Below, piece by piece: positions 7,081 through 13,574 of a stretch of 18,921 nucleotides of DNA. The stretch's first letter is position 1; every line of letters starts with the position of its first letter. This stretch comes from AC-32 sp045806105 (lineage in GTDB: Bacteria; Actinomycetota; Thermoleophilia; Gaiellales; Gaiellaceae), in contig JBJMJY010000087.1 of the NCBI GenBank assembly GCA_045806105.1, forward strand, positions 1-18,921, read 5' to 3'. The position numbers and the translations under genes are program-made. The notes beneath the pieces were generated by a model, which was not told the DNA's origin, did not search any database, and worked only from the letters and a program-made list of their open reading frames with translations.

Positions 7081-7874
7081 ACCGGCAGCTTGTGCTTTGC
7101 TGCCGACCCGGGAGAGCGCACCGAGCTGCAGGCCGAGCACGAGGCGCGGCGCGAGGACGGCTTCGCGGTCGAGTGGCGCGCCGACCCGCCGGAGCCGCTG
7201 GCCGGCCGCGTCCACGGCGCGATCTTGCACCCGCCGGACGGGTCGCTCCAGCCTGCGCTGGGTCCGGCTACTCGCGGCGCGTGCCCCCGAGGCCGGGGCG
7301 GAGATCCGCGAGCACGAGCGTTTGGAGTCGGTCGACGACCTCGACGCCGAGAACGTCGTGATCGCCACCGACGGCTACACGTAGGGCGGCTCCCCGAGAT
7401 CGACGCCGCGATCAAACCAACGCGCGGACAGGTGATCGCGACCGAGCCGCTGGAGCGGCTCCTGTTCCCCTGCGCCCGCACTACGCCCGGCACGGCTACG
7501 ACTACTGACAGCAGACGGCTGACCAGCGCTTCGTCGCCAACGGCTTCCGCGACAAGGCGCTCGACCACGAGTACACGGCAGCAGAGGCCACGACGCCGCT
7601 GATCCAGGAGCATCTGGGCCATTTCGCGATGGAGCTGCTCGGCGAGAAGCGGCGTGTCAGCCACCGCTGGGCAGGCAGCTTCGGCACCACCGAAAGCCGG
7701 CTCCCGCTGGTCGGGCGGGTACCCGGACACGAGAACGTCTGGGTCGAGGCGGGCTACTCGGGCCACGGCAAGGTGAGGCTCCTGGCGTGCAGCGAGCTGG
7801 TCGCGCGCGCCATCCTCGGCGAGCGCGCGCCCGAGCTCGAGCTCTTTGCTCCCGCCAGGTTGCTCGGACGCTAG
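7081..7874 (+). pseudogene. Decayed FAD-dependent amine/amino-acid oxidase (DadA/DAO family)
   Basis: Pieces of one protein appear in three frames. TGSLCFAADPGERTELQAEH runs from 7081 in one frame and continues to the PPDGSLQP near 7250. The reading then shifts at about 7252 to APEAGAEIREHERLESVDDL and NVVIATDGYT, ending at TAG 7382-7384. It shifts again to LPEIDAAIKPTRGQVIATEP and LERLLFP, and near 7470 to HYARHGYDY. There TGA 7506-7508 replaces the Trp expected in DYWQQT, and the frame continues through RVSHRWAGSFGTTESRLPLVG to FAPARLLGR and TAG 7872. These blocks match the C-terminal two thirds of DAO-type oxidases. The N-terminal FAD-binding GxGxxG part is absent. Three frameshifts, one nonsense codon and a missing 5' end make function very unlikely. 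It follows dprA by 26 bases and shares CTAG stop bases with the convergent gene. Confidence 0.88.
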
Positions 7875-8425
7875 CGCCGCTTCTTGGCCGGGACGCCGAC
7901 GAACGAGTAGACGGCTCTTGTCCTTCGGCCCGCGAGCGCACCCGTCGCCGCGCGCGGCAACGTTACCGTGAGCCTCAGGTGCACCGCCCGGCCGGCTGCG
8001 AACCGGCGTACCTTCAGCCTCGTCCGCCCGGCCAGCGGTCGTCGCGAGAGGACGACGCGGCTTGTCCCCGGGCACGTGTAGAGCGCGCCGCGCCGCCGCC
8101 ACCGGCGGGGGCAGCTCTTCAGCGCCACCTGGAGCCCGCGCGCACGGTCGCGGTCGAGCCGCGAGCTGCGGCGAATGCGCGCCGCGAAGTAGACCCTCGC
8201 GAAGCGTCCGTGACCGAGGATGCGCAGCTCGATCAGCCGTTCGACTCGATCGCCGGGCGCGAGCAGCAACGCCGGGGCGATCCGCGCGGGCTTCGCGACG
8301 AGTCGCAAGGACCGGTGGCCAGGCCCAGGGCGCGCCTTCCCCGGCGCGGCCGCGGTTCCGAGCGCCAGCATCGCTGCTGCGAGGGCCAGCGGCGGAACGA
8401 CGGAGAGGACGCGCCGGAGGCTCAT
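7871..8425 (-). CDS. Secreted arginine-rich paralogue of the TasA-like protein
   Basis: 184 residues: Sec signal peptide (1-~27, RR then PPLALAAAMLALGTAAA) and an extremely basic mature part with roughly 36 Arg and 6 Lys against five Asp/Glu. It aligns with the TasA-like protein at the head of the cluster. LAPGD at 55-59 (79-83 there), GLQ before a Cys, Cys105 and Cys118 (Cys129 and Cys144) within a C-x3/4-W...YTC-GTS.VL.SR.L.G pattern, then HLRLTVTLP (HLRVTLTLP), and a closing V.Y.F.G strand. It therefore has the same beta-sandwich family core with its surface charge inverted, and lacks the GTYATWT after the signal peptide. ATG 8425 comes 1 base after the TGA of the upstream gene, so translation is probably coupled. 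Its function is unknown; binding to acidic polymers or DNA, or capping of the fibre, is speculation. Confidence 0.75.
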   Translation of the reverse strand: MSLRRVLSVVPPLALAAAMLALGTAAAPGKARPGPGHRSLRLVAKPARIAPALLLAPGDRVERLIELRILGHGRFARVYFAARIRRSSRLDRDRARGLQVALKSCPRRWRRRGALYTCPGTSRVVLSRRPLAGRTRLKVRRFAAGRAVHLRLTVTLPRAATGALAGRRTRAVYSFVGVPAKKRR

Positions 8426-8426
8426 C

Positions 8427-9560
8427 TCAGTCGAGGTAGTAGTTCAGGTCGACCTGGACGAGCTCGATGCTCGCCTTCCGCGACCCCGAGTTCCGCATGT
8501 AGACCTTGAGCACGAGGCTGTTCGCGGCAGCCGCGGTGCTCAGCTCCGGGATCGACACCGTGTCCGTCACGTAGCTCGTCGTCGCGTTGCAGGAGACGGG
8601 CGTTCCCGAGCTTCCGTGGGTGCCGATGAGCGCCGCGCCGTTGTAGACCTCGACGTACCAGCACGTCGTGTCGCCGGCGGTGGCGGACTTGTAGGCGAAC
8701 TGCAGCTGCGCACTGGAGATCGTCGCGCCGGCCGGTACCACCTGGTTCGGCGTGAACTTGACGTAGCGCGTCGCGTTGAAGGTGGTCGCGAAGTTGCCGA
8801 CGGTCGTGTACGCGGTGGCGTCGGTGGCGACGAGCGGCCAGAGGACGACGGTCGACGCGGCGTTCGCCTCGTCGTCCCAGCGCTTCTCGAGCAGCGTCGC
8901 GGTGAAGTACGGCGTCGTGATGCTGACGCTCGCGAGGTCGATCTTGATCGGGCGGTTCGTGCTGTTGTTCGCGTAGACGCGGACGCGCAGGTCGTTGGCC
9001 ACGTCGGTGCTCGTCACCTCGGTCGCGACCGGGACGGTCGCGGCGACGGTGGCGCCGCTGTTCGCGCACGCGAAAGGCGAGCCAGAGCTGCCGTGCGCGC
9101 CGAGCAGCGCGTTCGTGGACGCCCGACGGACCTCGACGTAGAAGCAGGCGTCGTCGTTCGAGCGGCTCGGTGTGAACGTGACGTTGAAGGTCGCGCTCGA
9201 GACGGCGATCCCCGCCGGGCGGCCGGCGCTGAAGTCGAAGTCGTCGAACCGCGTGGCGGAGAACGCTGTCGTCCAGCTCTTCGTCGTCGAGGTGACGCCG
9301 TCGGCGTACGAGAGCGCGTCCGAGCTGTTCGTCTCGGCGGCGCCGCCGGAGGCGTCGCGCACGTCCGACGGCCAGGCCGAACGGACGCCGGGGAAGATCC
9401 GCTTCGTCGTCACTCCTGCGCCGCCGCCGGACGCGAGCGAGGTGAAGCCGGCGAGCGCCGCGGACGTCGTCACGAACATCGCGGCAGCCGCTCCGAGGGC
9501 GACGCCCCACCGGGTCGGGCGGCGCAGGCCTCGGTCAGCCTGTCGGCGTTCGAACCGCAT
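8427..9560 (-). CDS. Secreted two-repeat beta-rich surface protein
   Basis: 377 residues, exported. A basic N-terminus (RRQADRGLRRPTR) precedes a hydrophobic segment (residues ~19-38) ending ALAGFTS. The mature part is two tandem repeats (~70-225 and ~226-377) with parallel motifs: FSATRF / FNATRY, SSATFNVTFT / SSAQLQFAY, CFYVEVR (Cys139) / CWYVEVY, LLGAHGSSGSP / LIGTHGSSGTP, then a second Cys and a VTSTDVANDLRVRVY / STAAAANSLVLKVY strand. Each repeat has two Cys, probably disulfide-bonded. It is Thr/Ser/Ala/Asn-rich with few charges and resembles bacterial surface beta-sandwich or DNRLRE-type modules; I do not recognise a named family. ATG 9560 is supported by GGAGG 7 bases upstream; an in-frame start at 9614 is less likely. 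It overlaps the end of the peptidase gene by 26 bases, so the two are in one operon. Confidence 0.8.
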   Translation of the reverse strand: MRFERRQADRGLRRPTRWGVALGAAAAMFVTTSAALAGFTSLASGGGAGVTTKRIFPGVRSAWPSDVRDASGGAAETNSSDALSYADGVTSTTKSWTTAFSATRFDDFDFSAGRPAGIAVSSATFNVTFTPSRSNDDACFYVEVRRASTNALLGAHGSSGSPFACANSGATVAATVPVATEVTSTDVANDLRVRVYANNSTNRPIKIDLASVSITTPYFTATLLEKRWDDEANAASTVVLWPLVATDATAYTTVGNFATTFNATRYVKFTPNQVVPAGATISSAQLQFAYKSATAGDTTCWYVEVYNGAALIGTHGSSGTPVSCNATTSYVTDTVSIPELSTAAAANSLVLKVYMRNSGSRKASIELVQVDLNYYLD

Positions 9561-10095
9561 CGTGTCCCTCCGGTGCGCTCTCAGCGGGCCGGCGCCAGAT
9601 CTGCAGGACGGCAAGCAGGGCGAGCAGGAGCGGGGCGAGGAAGACCGTCAGGTTGTGCACCACCGGGCTGCGCAGCCAGAAGACGATCCAGCCGAGCTTC
9701 GGCAGCACGGCGCGCACGCGCCACGCGGTCGTGCCGTGCAGGGTGGCGGTCCACGGATCCGGGGTCGCGTTCGCGTCGCCCTTCGTCCGCACGGACACTT
9801 GCCCGTGCCGCCGAGACACTGCGATTACGCGATGGGACTGGACGTGGTGGTCGCCGACCGGGATCCGGTAGCTGATCACCTGGCCGACGCGGACCGCGCT
9901 CACGGGCTCCGGCGTGACGACGACCATGTCGCCAGGCGAGAACGCCGGCTGCATGCTGCCCGAGAGGACGGTCACGGGCCGGTACCAGCCCGTCCGCGGA
10001 AGCAGGCCCAGCCCGACGAGCGCGGCGAGCGCGAGGACCAGCGCGAGTTGCGCCGCCCCGGCGACGACGCGTCGAGGGACGCGGAGGAGCGCCAC
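9535..10095 (-). CDS. sipW: ER-type (SipW-like) signal peptidase I
   Basis: 186 residues from GTG 10095. An N-terminal membrane helix (~10-32), the catalytic SGSMQPAFSPGD with Ser47, then QSHRVIAV with His88 in place of the lysine of ordinary bacterial signal peptidases, and KGDANATPDP with Asp107. A second membrane helix (~150-172) precedes a basic tail. The Ser/His/Asp set defines the ER/SipW branch, which in Bacillus processes TasA and TapA for fibre assembly. The lysine-type lepB at 134-688 is a different enzyme, so this copy is probably dedicated to the neighbouring secreted proteins. Start: GTG 10095 has GAGAGGAG upstream; GTG 10134, 9 bases after the stop of the preceding gene, is in frame but has no ribosome-binding site. 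A perfect hairpin (10084-10111) buries both the site and GTG 10095. Confidence 0.87.
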   Translation of the reverse strand: MALLRVPRRVVAGAAQLALVLALAALVGLGLLPRTGWYRPVTVLSGSMQPAFSPGDMVVVTPEPVSAVRVGQVISYRIPVGDHHVQSHRVIAVSRRHGQVSVRTKGDANATPDPWTATLHGTTAWRVRAVLPKLGWIVFWLRSPVVHNLTVFLAPLLLALLAVLQIWRRPAESAPEGHDAVRTPTG

Positions 10096-10111
10096 CGGAG
10101 TGGCGCTCCTC
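10084..10111 (-). repeat. Perfect 12-bp inverted repeat over the sipW ribosome-binding site
   Basis: On the minus (coding) strand GAGGAGCGCCAC, a 4-base loop TCCG, then GTGGCGCTCCTC: 12 perfect pairs, mostly G-C. The 5' arm begins with the GAGGAG ribosome-binding site and the 3' arm begins with the GTG start at 10095. In RNA the site and start would be paired to each other, which should hold down initiation unless the ribosome finishing the upstream gene, or one starting at GTG 10134, opens the stem. It could set a low ratio of peptidase to fibre protein, and may also block passing polymerase or protect the upstream message. Confidence 0.7.
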
Positions 10112-10143
10112 TCGCTGGAGATCCCAGCGGGCACGAGCGTGCG

Positions 10144-10785
10144 CTACTTGTCGGTCGCGGCGCGCTGCGTGCCGGTGAACGCGTAGCTGATCGTCGACGA
10201 CTGGTTCTGCAGCGTGTTCGGGGCGCCGCTCGGCAGCGTCAGCGTCACACGCAGGTGATCGGTCGCGCCGGCGGTCGTCGCGCCGAGGTTCGACAACGAC
10301 AGGTTGCTGCCGGTCACGGCACGGGAGGCGAGCACAGACGAGGTCGTGCCACCGCACGTGTACGTGTAGGGCGGCCCCGACTCCGTCCACGACTGGGAGC
10401 ATTTGTCGACCACCATCTGCAGGCCGTTCGTCGCATCGGTGTCGAGGAGCGAGCTCGGCGACGCAGTCGTCGTCAGCGTGACCGACGCCAGGTCGAGCGT
10501 GCCGGAGTTCGCGAGGTCGACGCTGCGCTGGATGGTGTCACCCGGCGCCAGCGCCGCCGCGCCGATGTTCAAGCGGTTCGTCGCCGCGCCGGTCGCGCCG
10601 AGCGCGATCGTCACGGTGCCTGACGAGATGGTGTGGCTCTGGGACGTCGTGCTGGTCCACGTCGCATAAGTCCCGAAGCCGGCGATGCCGGCGGCCGCGC
10701 CGAGGATGGCAACGGTCGCGAGGAGCTTCTGCACGGTCGAGCGCGCGGCCTTCGGCCGCGCTCGCCGCAGGAAAAGGGAAGACAT
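10144..10785 (-). CDS. TasA/camelysin-like secreted fibre protein, SipW-type substrate
   Basis: 213 residues. A long basic N-terminus (RRARPKAARSTVQK) and hydrophobic core (LLATVAILGAAAGIAGF, 21-37) lead into GTYATWTST, the pattern that follows SipW-dependent signal peptides in the TasA/camelysin group. The mature part is Thr/Ser-rich and predicted beta: SGTVTIALG, LAPGDTIQRSVDLANSGTLD (79-98), SVTLTTT, and Cys129 and Cys144 flanking a Trp, then HLRVTLTLPSGAPNTLQNQ and a C-terminal ISYAFTGTQ strand. The LxPGDxxxRxVxLxNxG motif is characteristic of this superfamily. It is first in the cluster, has AAGGAG 7 bases before ATG 10785, and is followed 9 bases later by the first possible sipW start. 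By analogy it would be a major surface or extracellular-matrix fibre subunit; this is inferred, not shown. Confidence 0.83.
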   Translation of the reverse strand: MSSLFLRRARPKAARSTVQKLLATVAILGAAAGIAGFGTYATWTSTTSQSHTISSGTVTIALGATGAATNRLNIGAAALAPGDTIQRSVDLANSGTLDLASVTLTTTASPSSLLDTDATNGLQMVVDKCSQSWTESGPPYTYTCGGTTSSVLASRAVTGSNLSLSNLGATTAGATDHLRVTLTLPSGAPNTLQNQSSTISYAFTGTQRAATDK

Positions 10786-10821
10786 GCTGGGTCTCCTTGT
10801 CGCAGGGGCTTGCCCACGACC

Positions 10822-10848
10822 AATCGGCTGCGCCTGCGATGCGCTTTA
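10822..10848 (-). promoter_or_regulatory. Sigma-28 (FliA/WhiG/SigD)-type promoter of the fibre cluster
   Basis: On the minus strand TAAAG (10848-10844), 15 bases, then GCCGATT (10828-10822). The known sigma-28 consensus is TAAA-N14 to 16-GCCGATAA; here TAAA is followed by 16 bases. The downstream order fits: predicted start near 10814, a leader of about 28 bases, AAGGAG at 10798-10793 and ATG 10785. No other gene in the window has this pair of motifs, and the sigma-70-like TAnnnT element is absent just before this start. It suggests control by a motility or sporulation-type sigma factor. Confidence 0.6.
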
Positions 10849-10851
10849 GGG

Positions 10852-10863
10852 CGAGATTTCTCG
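10852..10863 (-). promoter_or_regulatory. Palindrome next to the -35 region, possible operator
   Basis: CGAGA-TT-TCTCG: perfect 5-bp half-sites two bases apart, 3 bases upstream of the TAAAG box of the fibre-cluster promoter. It could bind a dimeric regulator, or form a small hairpin in the 3' end of the transcript from the upstream cyclodeaminase gene. There is no T-run on either side, so it is not a clear terminator. The 10864-10905 stretch holds nothing else beyond a NotI-like GCGGCCGC. Confidence 0.3.
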
Positions 10864-10905
10864 AATCCGCGCGAGCGAGCCCGTTCCTGGCATGCGCAGC
10901 GGCCG

Positions 10906-11838
10906 CTAGAGCTCGAGCGCCGGCAGGTCGAGCTCGTCCGCGCGCTCGAGGGCCGCCAGGGCGATCGCGAGATCCTGGATAGCGAGCCCGGTCGAGTCGA
11001 AGGTGGTGATCTCGTCCTTCGAGCGCCGACCGTCCGCGTCGCCGGCCAGGACCTCCCCGAGCTCGGTCGCCTGCTCGCGCCCGAGCGTGCCGGCTTCGAC
11101 CGCATGCGCGAGCTCGCCGTTGTGGCTCGCCTGCTCCCAGTCGTCGCAGAAGACGCGGGTTCGCACCAGTTCCTCGACCGCGATCTCGGCCTTGCCGGGC
11201 CCGTCGGCGCCCATCAGGCTCACGTGCTGCCCGGGGCGGAGCGAGCCCGGCTCGAACAGCACCTGGTGGCCGGGCGTCACCGTCACGACGACGTCGGCCG
11301 CGAGCGCGTCCTCACGCGAGGCTGCGACGCCGACGCCGAGCTCCGCCGCCGCGTCGCGCGCGCGTTGCTCGTCGACGTCCCAGAGCACGACCTCGCGACC
11401 GCCTGCGAAGAACGTCCGCGCGGCGGCCCGGCCGTTGACGCCTGCGCCGACGACGGAAGCGGGGCCGGAACCCACGCCCAATGTCTCGGCCGCGAGCACG
11501 GCCGCGGCCCCGGTGCGGAGCGCGGTCACCGTTGCGGCGTCGAAGATCGCGACCAGCGACCCGTCGGACGCGTCGGAGAGCAGCACGAGCCCCGTCACCG
11601 TCGGGAGTCCGCGCGCCGGGTTCCCGGGGTAGGAGGTCACCCACTTCAGCGCGGCATGGCCGGCTCCGAGCGCCGGCATCGCGCGGAAGTCTCCTGCCGG
11701 GTACGCGGGCACGTAGACCTTCGGCGGCATCGACCACTCGCCTCGCGCATAGGCGACGAAGGCGTCGCGCACCGCGGCCAGCGCCCGCTCGGGCGGGACG
11801 GCGGCCTCGACCGCACGGGCTCCGAAGACGGGAACCAC
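10906..11838 (-). CDS. Ornithine cyclodeaminase / mu-crystallin family NAD(P)-dependent protein
   Basis: 310 residues, full family length. Features: an N-terminal substrate domain (SMPPKVYVPAYPAGDFRAMPAL, LKWVTSYPGNPARGLPTVTG), the entry to the dinucleotide fold LVAIFDAATVTALRTGAAAVLAA, the Rossmann core ASVVGAGVNGRAAARTF, VVLWDVDEQRARD, and the C-terminal TTFDSTGLAIQDLA. Members include ornithine cyclodeaminase, archaeal-type alanine dehydrogenase, pyrroline/piperideine-2-carboxylate reductase and ketimine reductase; sequence alone does not separate them here. The loop GAGVNGRAA differs from the more usual GxGxQA. GTG 11838 lies 6 bases (GCGCGC) after the pntB stop, so it is the last gene of the pnt operon and may use the NADPH that transhydrogenase makes. 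Confidence 0.88.
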   Translation of the reverse strand: MVPVFGARAVEAAVPPERALAAVRDAFVAYARGEWSMPPKVYVPAYPAGDFRAMPALGAGHAALKWVTSYPGNPARGLPTVTGLVLLSDASDGSLVAIFDAATVTALRTGAAAVLAAETLGVGSGPASVVGAGVNGRAAARTFFAGGREVVLWDVDEQRARDAAAELGVGVAASREDALAADVVVTVTPGHQVLFEPGSLRPGQHVSLMGADGPGKAEIAVEELVRTRVFCDDWEQASHNGELAHAVEAGTLGREQATELGEVLAGDADGRRSKDEITTFDSTGLAIQDLAIALAALERADELDLPALEL

Positions 11839-11844
11839 GCGCGC

Positions 11845-13236
11845 CTAGAGGCCCTTGACGTCTTCGATCAGCTTGGCGATCGAATCCTTCGCATCGCCGA
11901 ACAGCATCACGGTCTTCGGGTTGTAGAAGAGCGGGTTCTCGATGCCCGCGAAGCCGGGGTTCATGCTGCGCTTGAGCACGACCACGGCCTGCGCGTCGTC
12001 GACGTTCAGGATCGGCATTCCGTAGATCGGGCTGCCGTGGTTGTTCCGCGCGTCGGGATTGACGACGTCGTTGGCGCCGACGACGAGAGCGACGTCGGTG
12101 CGGCCGAACTCCGGGTTCGCCTCGTCCATCTCCTTCAGCTGCGGGTACGGCACGTTCGCCTCCGCGAGCAGGACGTTCATGTGGCCGGGCATCCGCCCCG
12201 CGACCGGATGGATCGCGTAGCTGACCTCGACGCCCTTCTCCTCGAGCAGGTCGGCGAGCTGCCGGACGTCGTGCTGCGCCTGAGCGACGGCCAGCCCGTA
12301 CCCGGGTACGAACACGACCTTGTGCGCATAGGCGAGCATCACGGCCACGTCCTCCGCGCTCGCCGCGCGCACGGTGCCGCCGTCGCTCGCGGCGGCCGCC
12401 GCCGCGCCGGTGGAGACCTGGCCGAAGGCGCCGAAGAGCACGTTCGCGATCGAGCGGTTCATTGCGCGGCTCATCAGCAGCGTGAGGAGCGTGCCCGACG
12501 CACCGACGAGCATCCCGCTGACGATCAGGACGTTGTTCTCGAGCTCGAAGCCGGTCGCGGCCGCGGCGAGCCCCGTGAACGCGTTCAGCAGCGAGATCAC
12601 GACCGGCATGTCGGCGCCGCCGATGGGCAGCACGAAGAGGACGCCGAAGAGCGCCGCCGCTCCGAGCAGCAGCCACATCAGCCACTGCTCCTCGCCGCCG
12701 GCTGCGATCGCGATCCCGGCGGCCACCGCGGCACCGAGCACGAGACCGTTGACCGCCTGCTGCCCTGGGTAGGTGATCGGCCGGCCCTTGATCAGCTCCT
12801 GGAGCTTCGCGAAGGCGACCATCGAGCCCGCGAACGAGACGGCCCCGATCAGCGCCGAGAGCATGATCGCGAGGCTGATGTCGACCTTCAGGTTCCCCGG
12901 CAGGGGGGCGCGGTTGTGGAACTCGGCCCACGAGACCAGCGCCGCCGCGCCGCCGCCGACGCCGTTGAACAGCGCCACCATCTGGGGCATCGCCGTCATC
13001 TTCACGCGCCGTGCGGCGACGGCTCCGAAGCCGCCGCCGATCACCATTCCGAGCGCGATCCCCCAGTAGCTGACGACCTTGTCCTGGGCGAACGTGACCA
13101 CGATCGCGAGCAGCATCCCGACCGCGCCGATGCGGTTGCCCCAGCGCGCCTTGTCGGGGCGCGAGAGGAAGCGGAGCGCGAGGATGAAGGTCACGATCGT
13201 GACCAGGTAGAGCAGGTCGGTGGTGGTGCGGCTCAC
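11845..13236 (-). CDS. pntB: Proton-translocating NAD(P) transhydrogenase, beta subunit
   Basis: 463 residues. Residues ~1-275 are a multi-helix membrane domain (starting DLLYLVTIVTFILALRFLS, with GALIxxVSFAG-like, QQAVNG and VLPIGGADMPVVISLLNAFTGLAAAATGF segments). The C-terminal NADP(H)-binding domain has the signature motifs VVFVPGYGLAVAQAQHDV, HPVAGRMPGHMNVLLAEANV, LVVGANDVVNPDARN, VLKRSMNPGFAGIENPLF and MLFGDAKDSIAKLI. With PntAA and PntAB it uses proton entry to drive hydride transfer from NADH to NADP+. GTG 13236 overlaps the pntAB TGA (GTGA), which sets the start; longer readings upstream do not match the family. Confidence 0.96.
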   Translation of the reverse strand: MSRTTTDLLYLVTIVTFILALRFLSRPDKARWGNRIGAVGMLLAIVVTFAQDKVVSYWGIALGMVIGGGFGAVAARRVKMTAMPQMVALFNGVGGGAAALVSWAEFHNRAPLPGNLKVDISLAIMLSALIGAVSFAGSMVAFAKLQELIKGRPITYPGQQAVNGLVLGAAVAAGIAIAAGGEEQWLMWLLLGAAALFGVLFVLPIGGADMPVVISLLNAFTGLAAAATGFELENNVLIVSGMLVGASGTLLTLLMSRAMNRSIANVLFGAFGQVSTGAAAAAASDGGTVRAASAEDVAVMLAYAHKVVFVPGYGLAVAQAQHDVRQLADLLEEKGVEVSYAIHPVAGRMPGHMNVLLAEANVPYPQLKEMDEANPEFGRTDVALVVGANDVVNPDARNNHGSPIYGMPILNVDDAQAVVVLKRSMNPGFAGIENPLFYNPKTVMLFGDAKDSIAKLIEDVKGL

Positions 13237-13574
13237 TGCTGCGGTGGCGGCTGCCCGTCGTCGTCTGCGGGTGCACGCTCGGGCCGACGGCGCTTGAACA
13301 TCTCGAGCATCCGGTCGGTGACGACGAAGCCGCCGACGACGTTGGCGGAGGCGAGGATGACGGCGACGAAGCCGATCACCCAGGTGAGCGTGTCCTTGTG
13401 GCCCGCGCCCATGACGAGCATCGCGCCGACGATGACGATGCCGTGGATCGCGTTCGTGCCGGACATCAGCGGCGTGTGCAGCAGGGTCGGAACCTTCGAG
13501 ATCACCTCGAACCCGAGGAAGATCGCGAGCACGAGGATGGTGAGCTCGAAGACGAGCAGCTGCCCGTGACTCAC
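13233..13574 (-). CDS. pntAB: NAD(P) transhydrogenase alpha subunit part 2 (membrane)
   Basis: 113 residues, the small membrane half of the split alpha subunit. Segments LLVFELTILVLAIFLGFEVISKV, then PTLLHTPLMSGTNAIHGIVIVGA (the highly conserved PxLHTPLMSxTNAI motif), and LTWVIGFVAVILASANVVGGFVVTDRMLEMFK give three to four helices. The tail of ~20 residues is hydrophilic (RRRPERAPADDDGQ). GTG 13574 has GAGG 7 bases upstream. The stop overlaps the pntB start by 4 bases. It is separated from pntAA by 196 bases, an unusually wide gap for this operon. Confidence 0.94.
   Translation of the reverse strand: MSHGQLLVFELTILVLAIFLGFEVISKVPTLLHTPLMSGTNAIHGIVIVGAMLVMGAGHKDTLTWVIGFVAVILASANVVGGFVVTDRMLEMFKRRRPERAPADDDGQPPPQQ

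Noticed and set aside
7506..7508. In-frame TGA in the oxidase remnant read as selenocysteine or recoding
   Set aside because: Family members have Trp here (DYWQQT), and the gene also has frameshifts and no N-terminal half, so a nonsense mutation is the simpler reading.
8062..8439. Plus-strand open frames opposite the secreted proteins (8062-8439, 8220-9875)
   Set aside because: They lack start signals and domains; the minus strand has signal peptides, paralogy and ribosome-binding sites.
10786..10905. Riboswitch (for example c-di-GMP type) upstream of the TasA-like gene
   Set aside because: The small stems near 10800-10863 do not match any riboswitch consensus I know, and the same bases are explained better by a sigma-28-type promoter with a short leader.
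10633..13569. A 978-codon plus-strand open frame opposite the cyclodeaminase and pntB genes
   Set aside because: Composition is His/Arg/Asp-rich shadow sequence, and the opposite strand encodes clear family members across the whole span.
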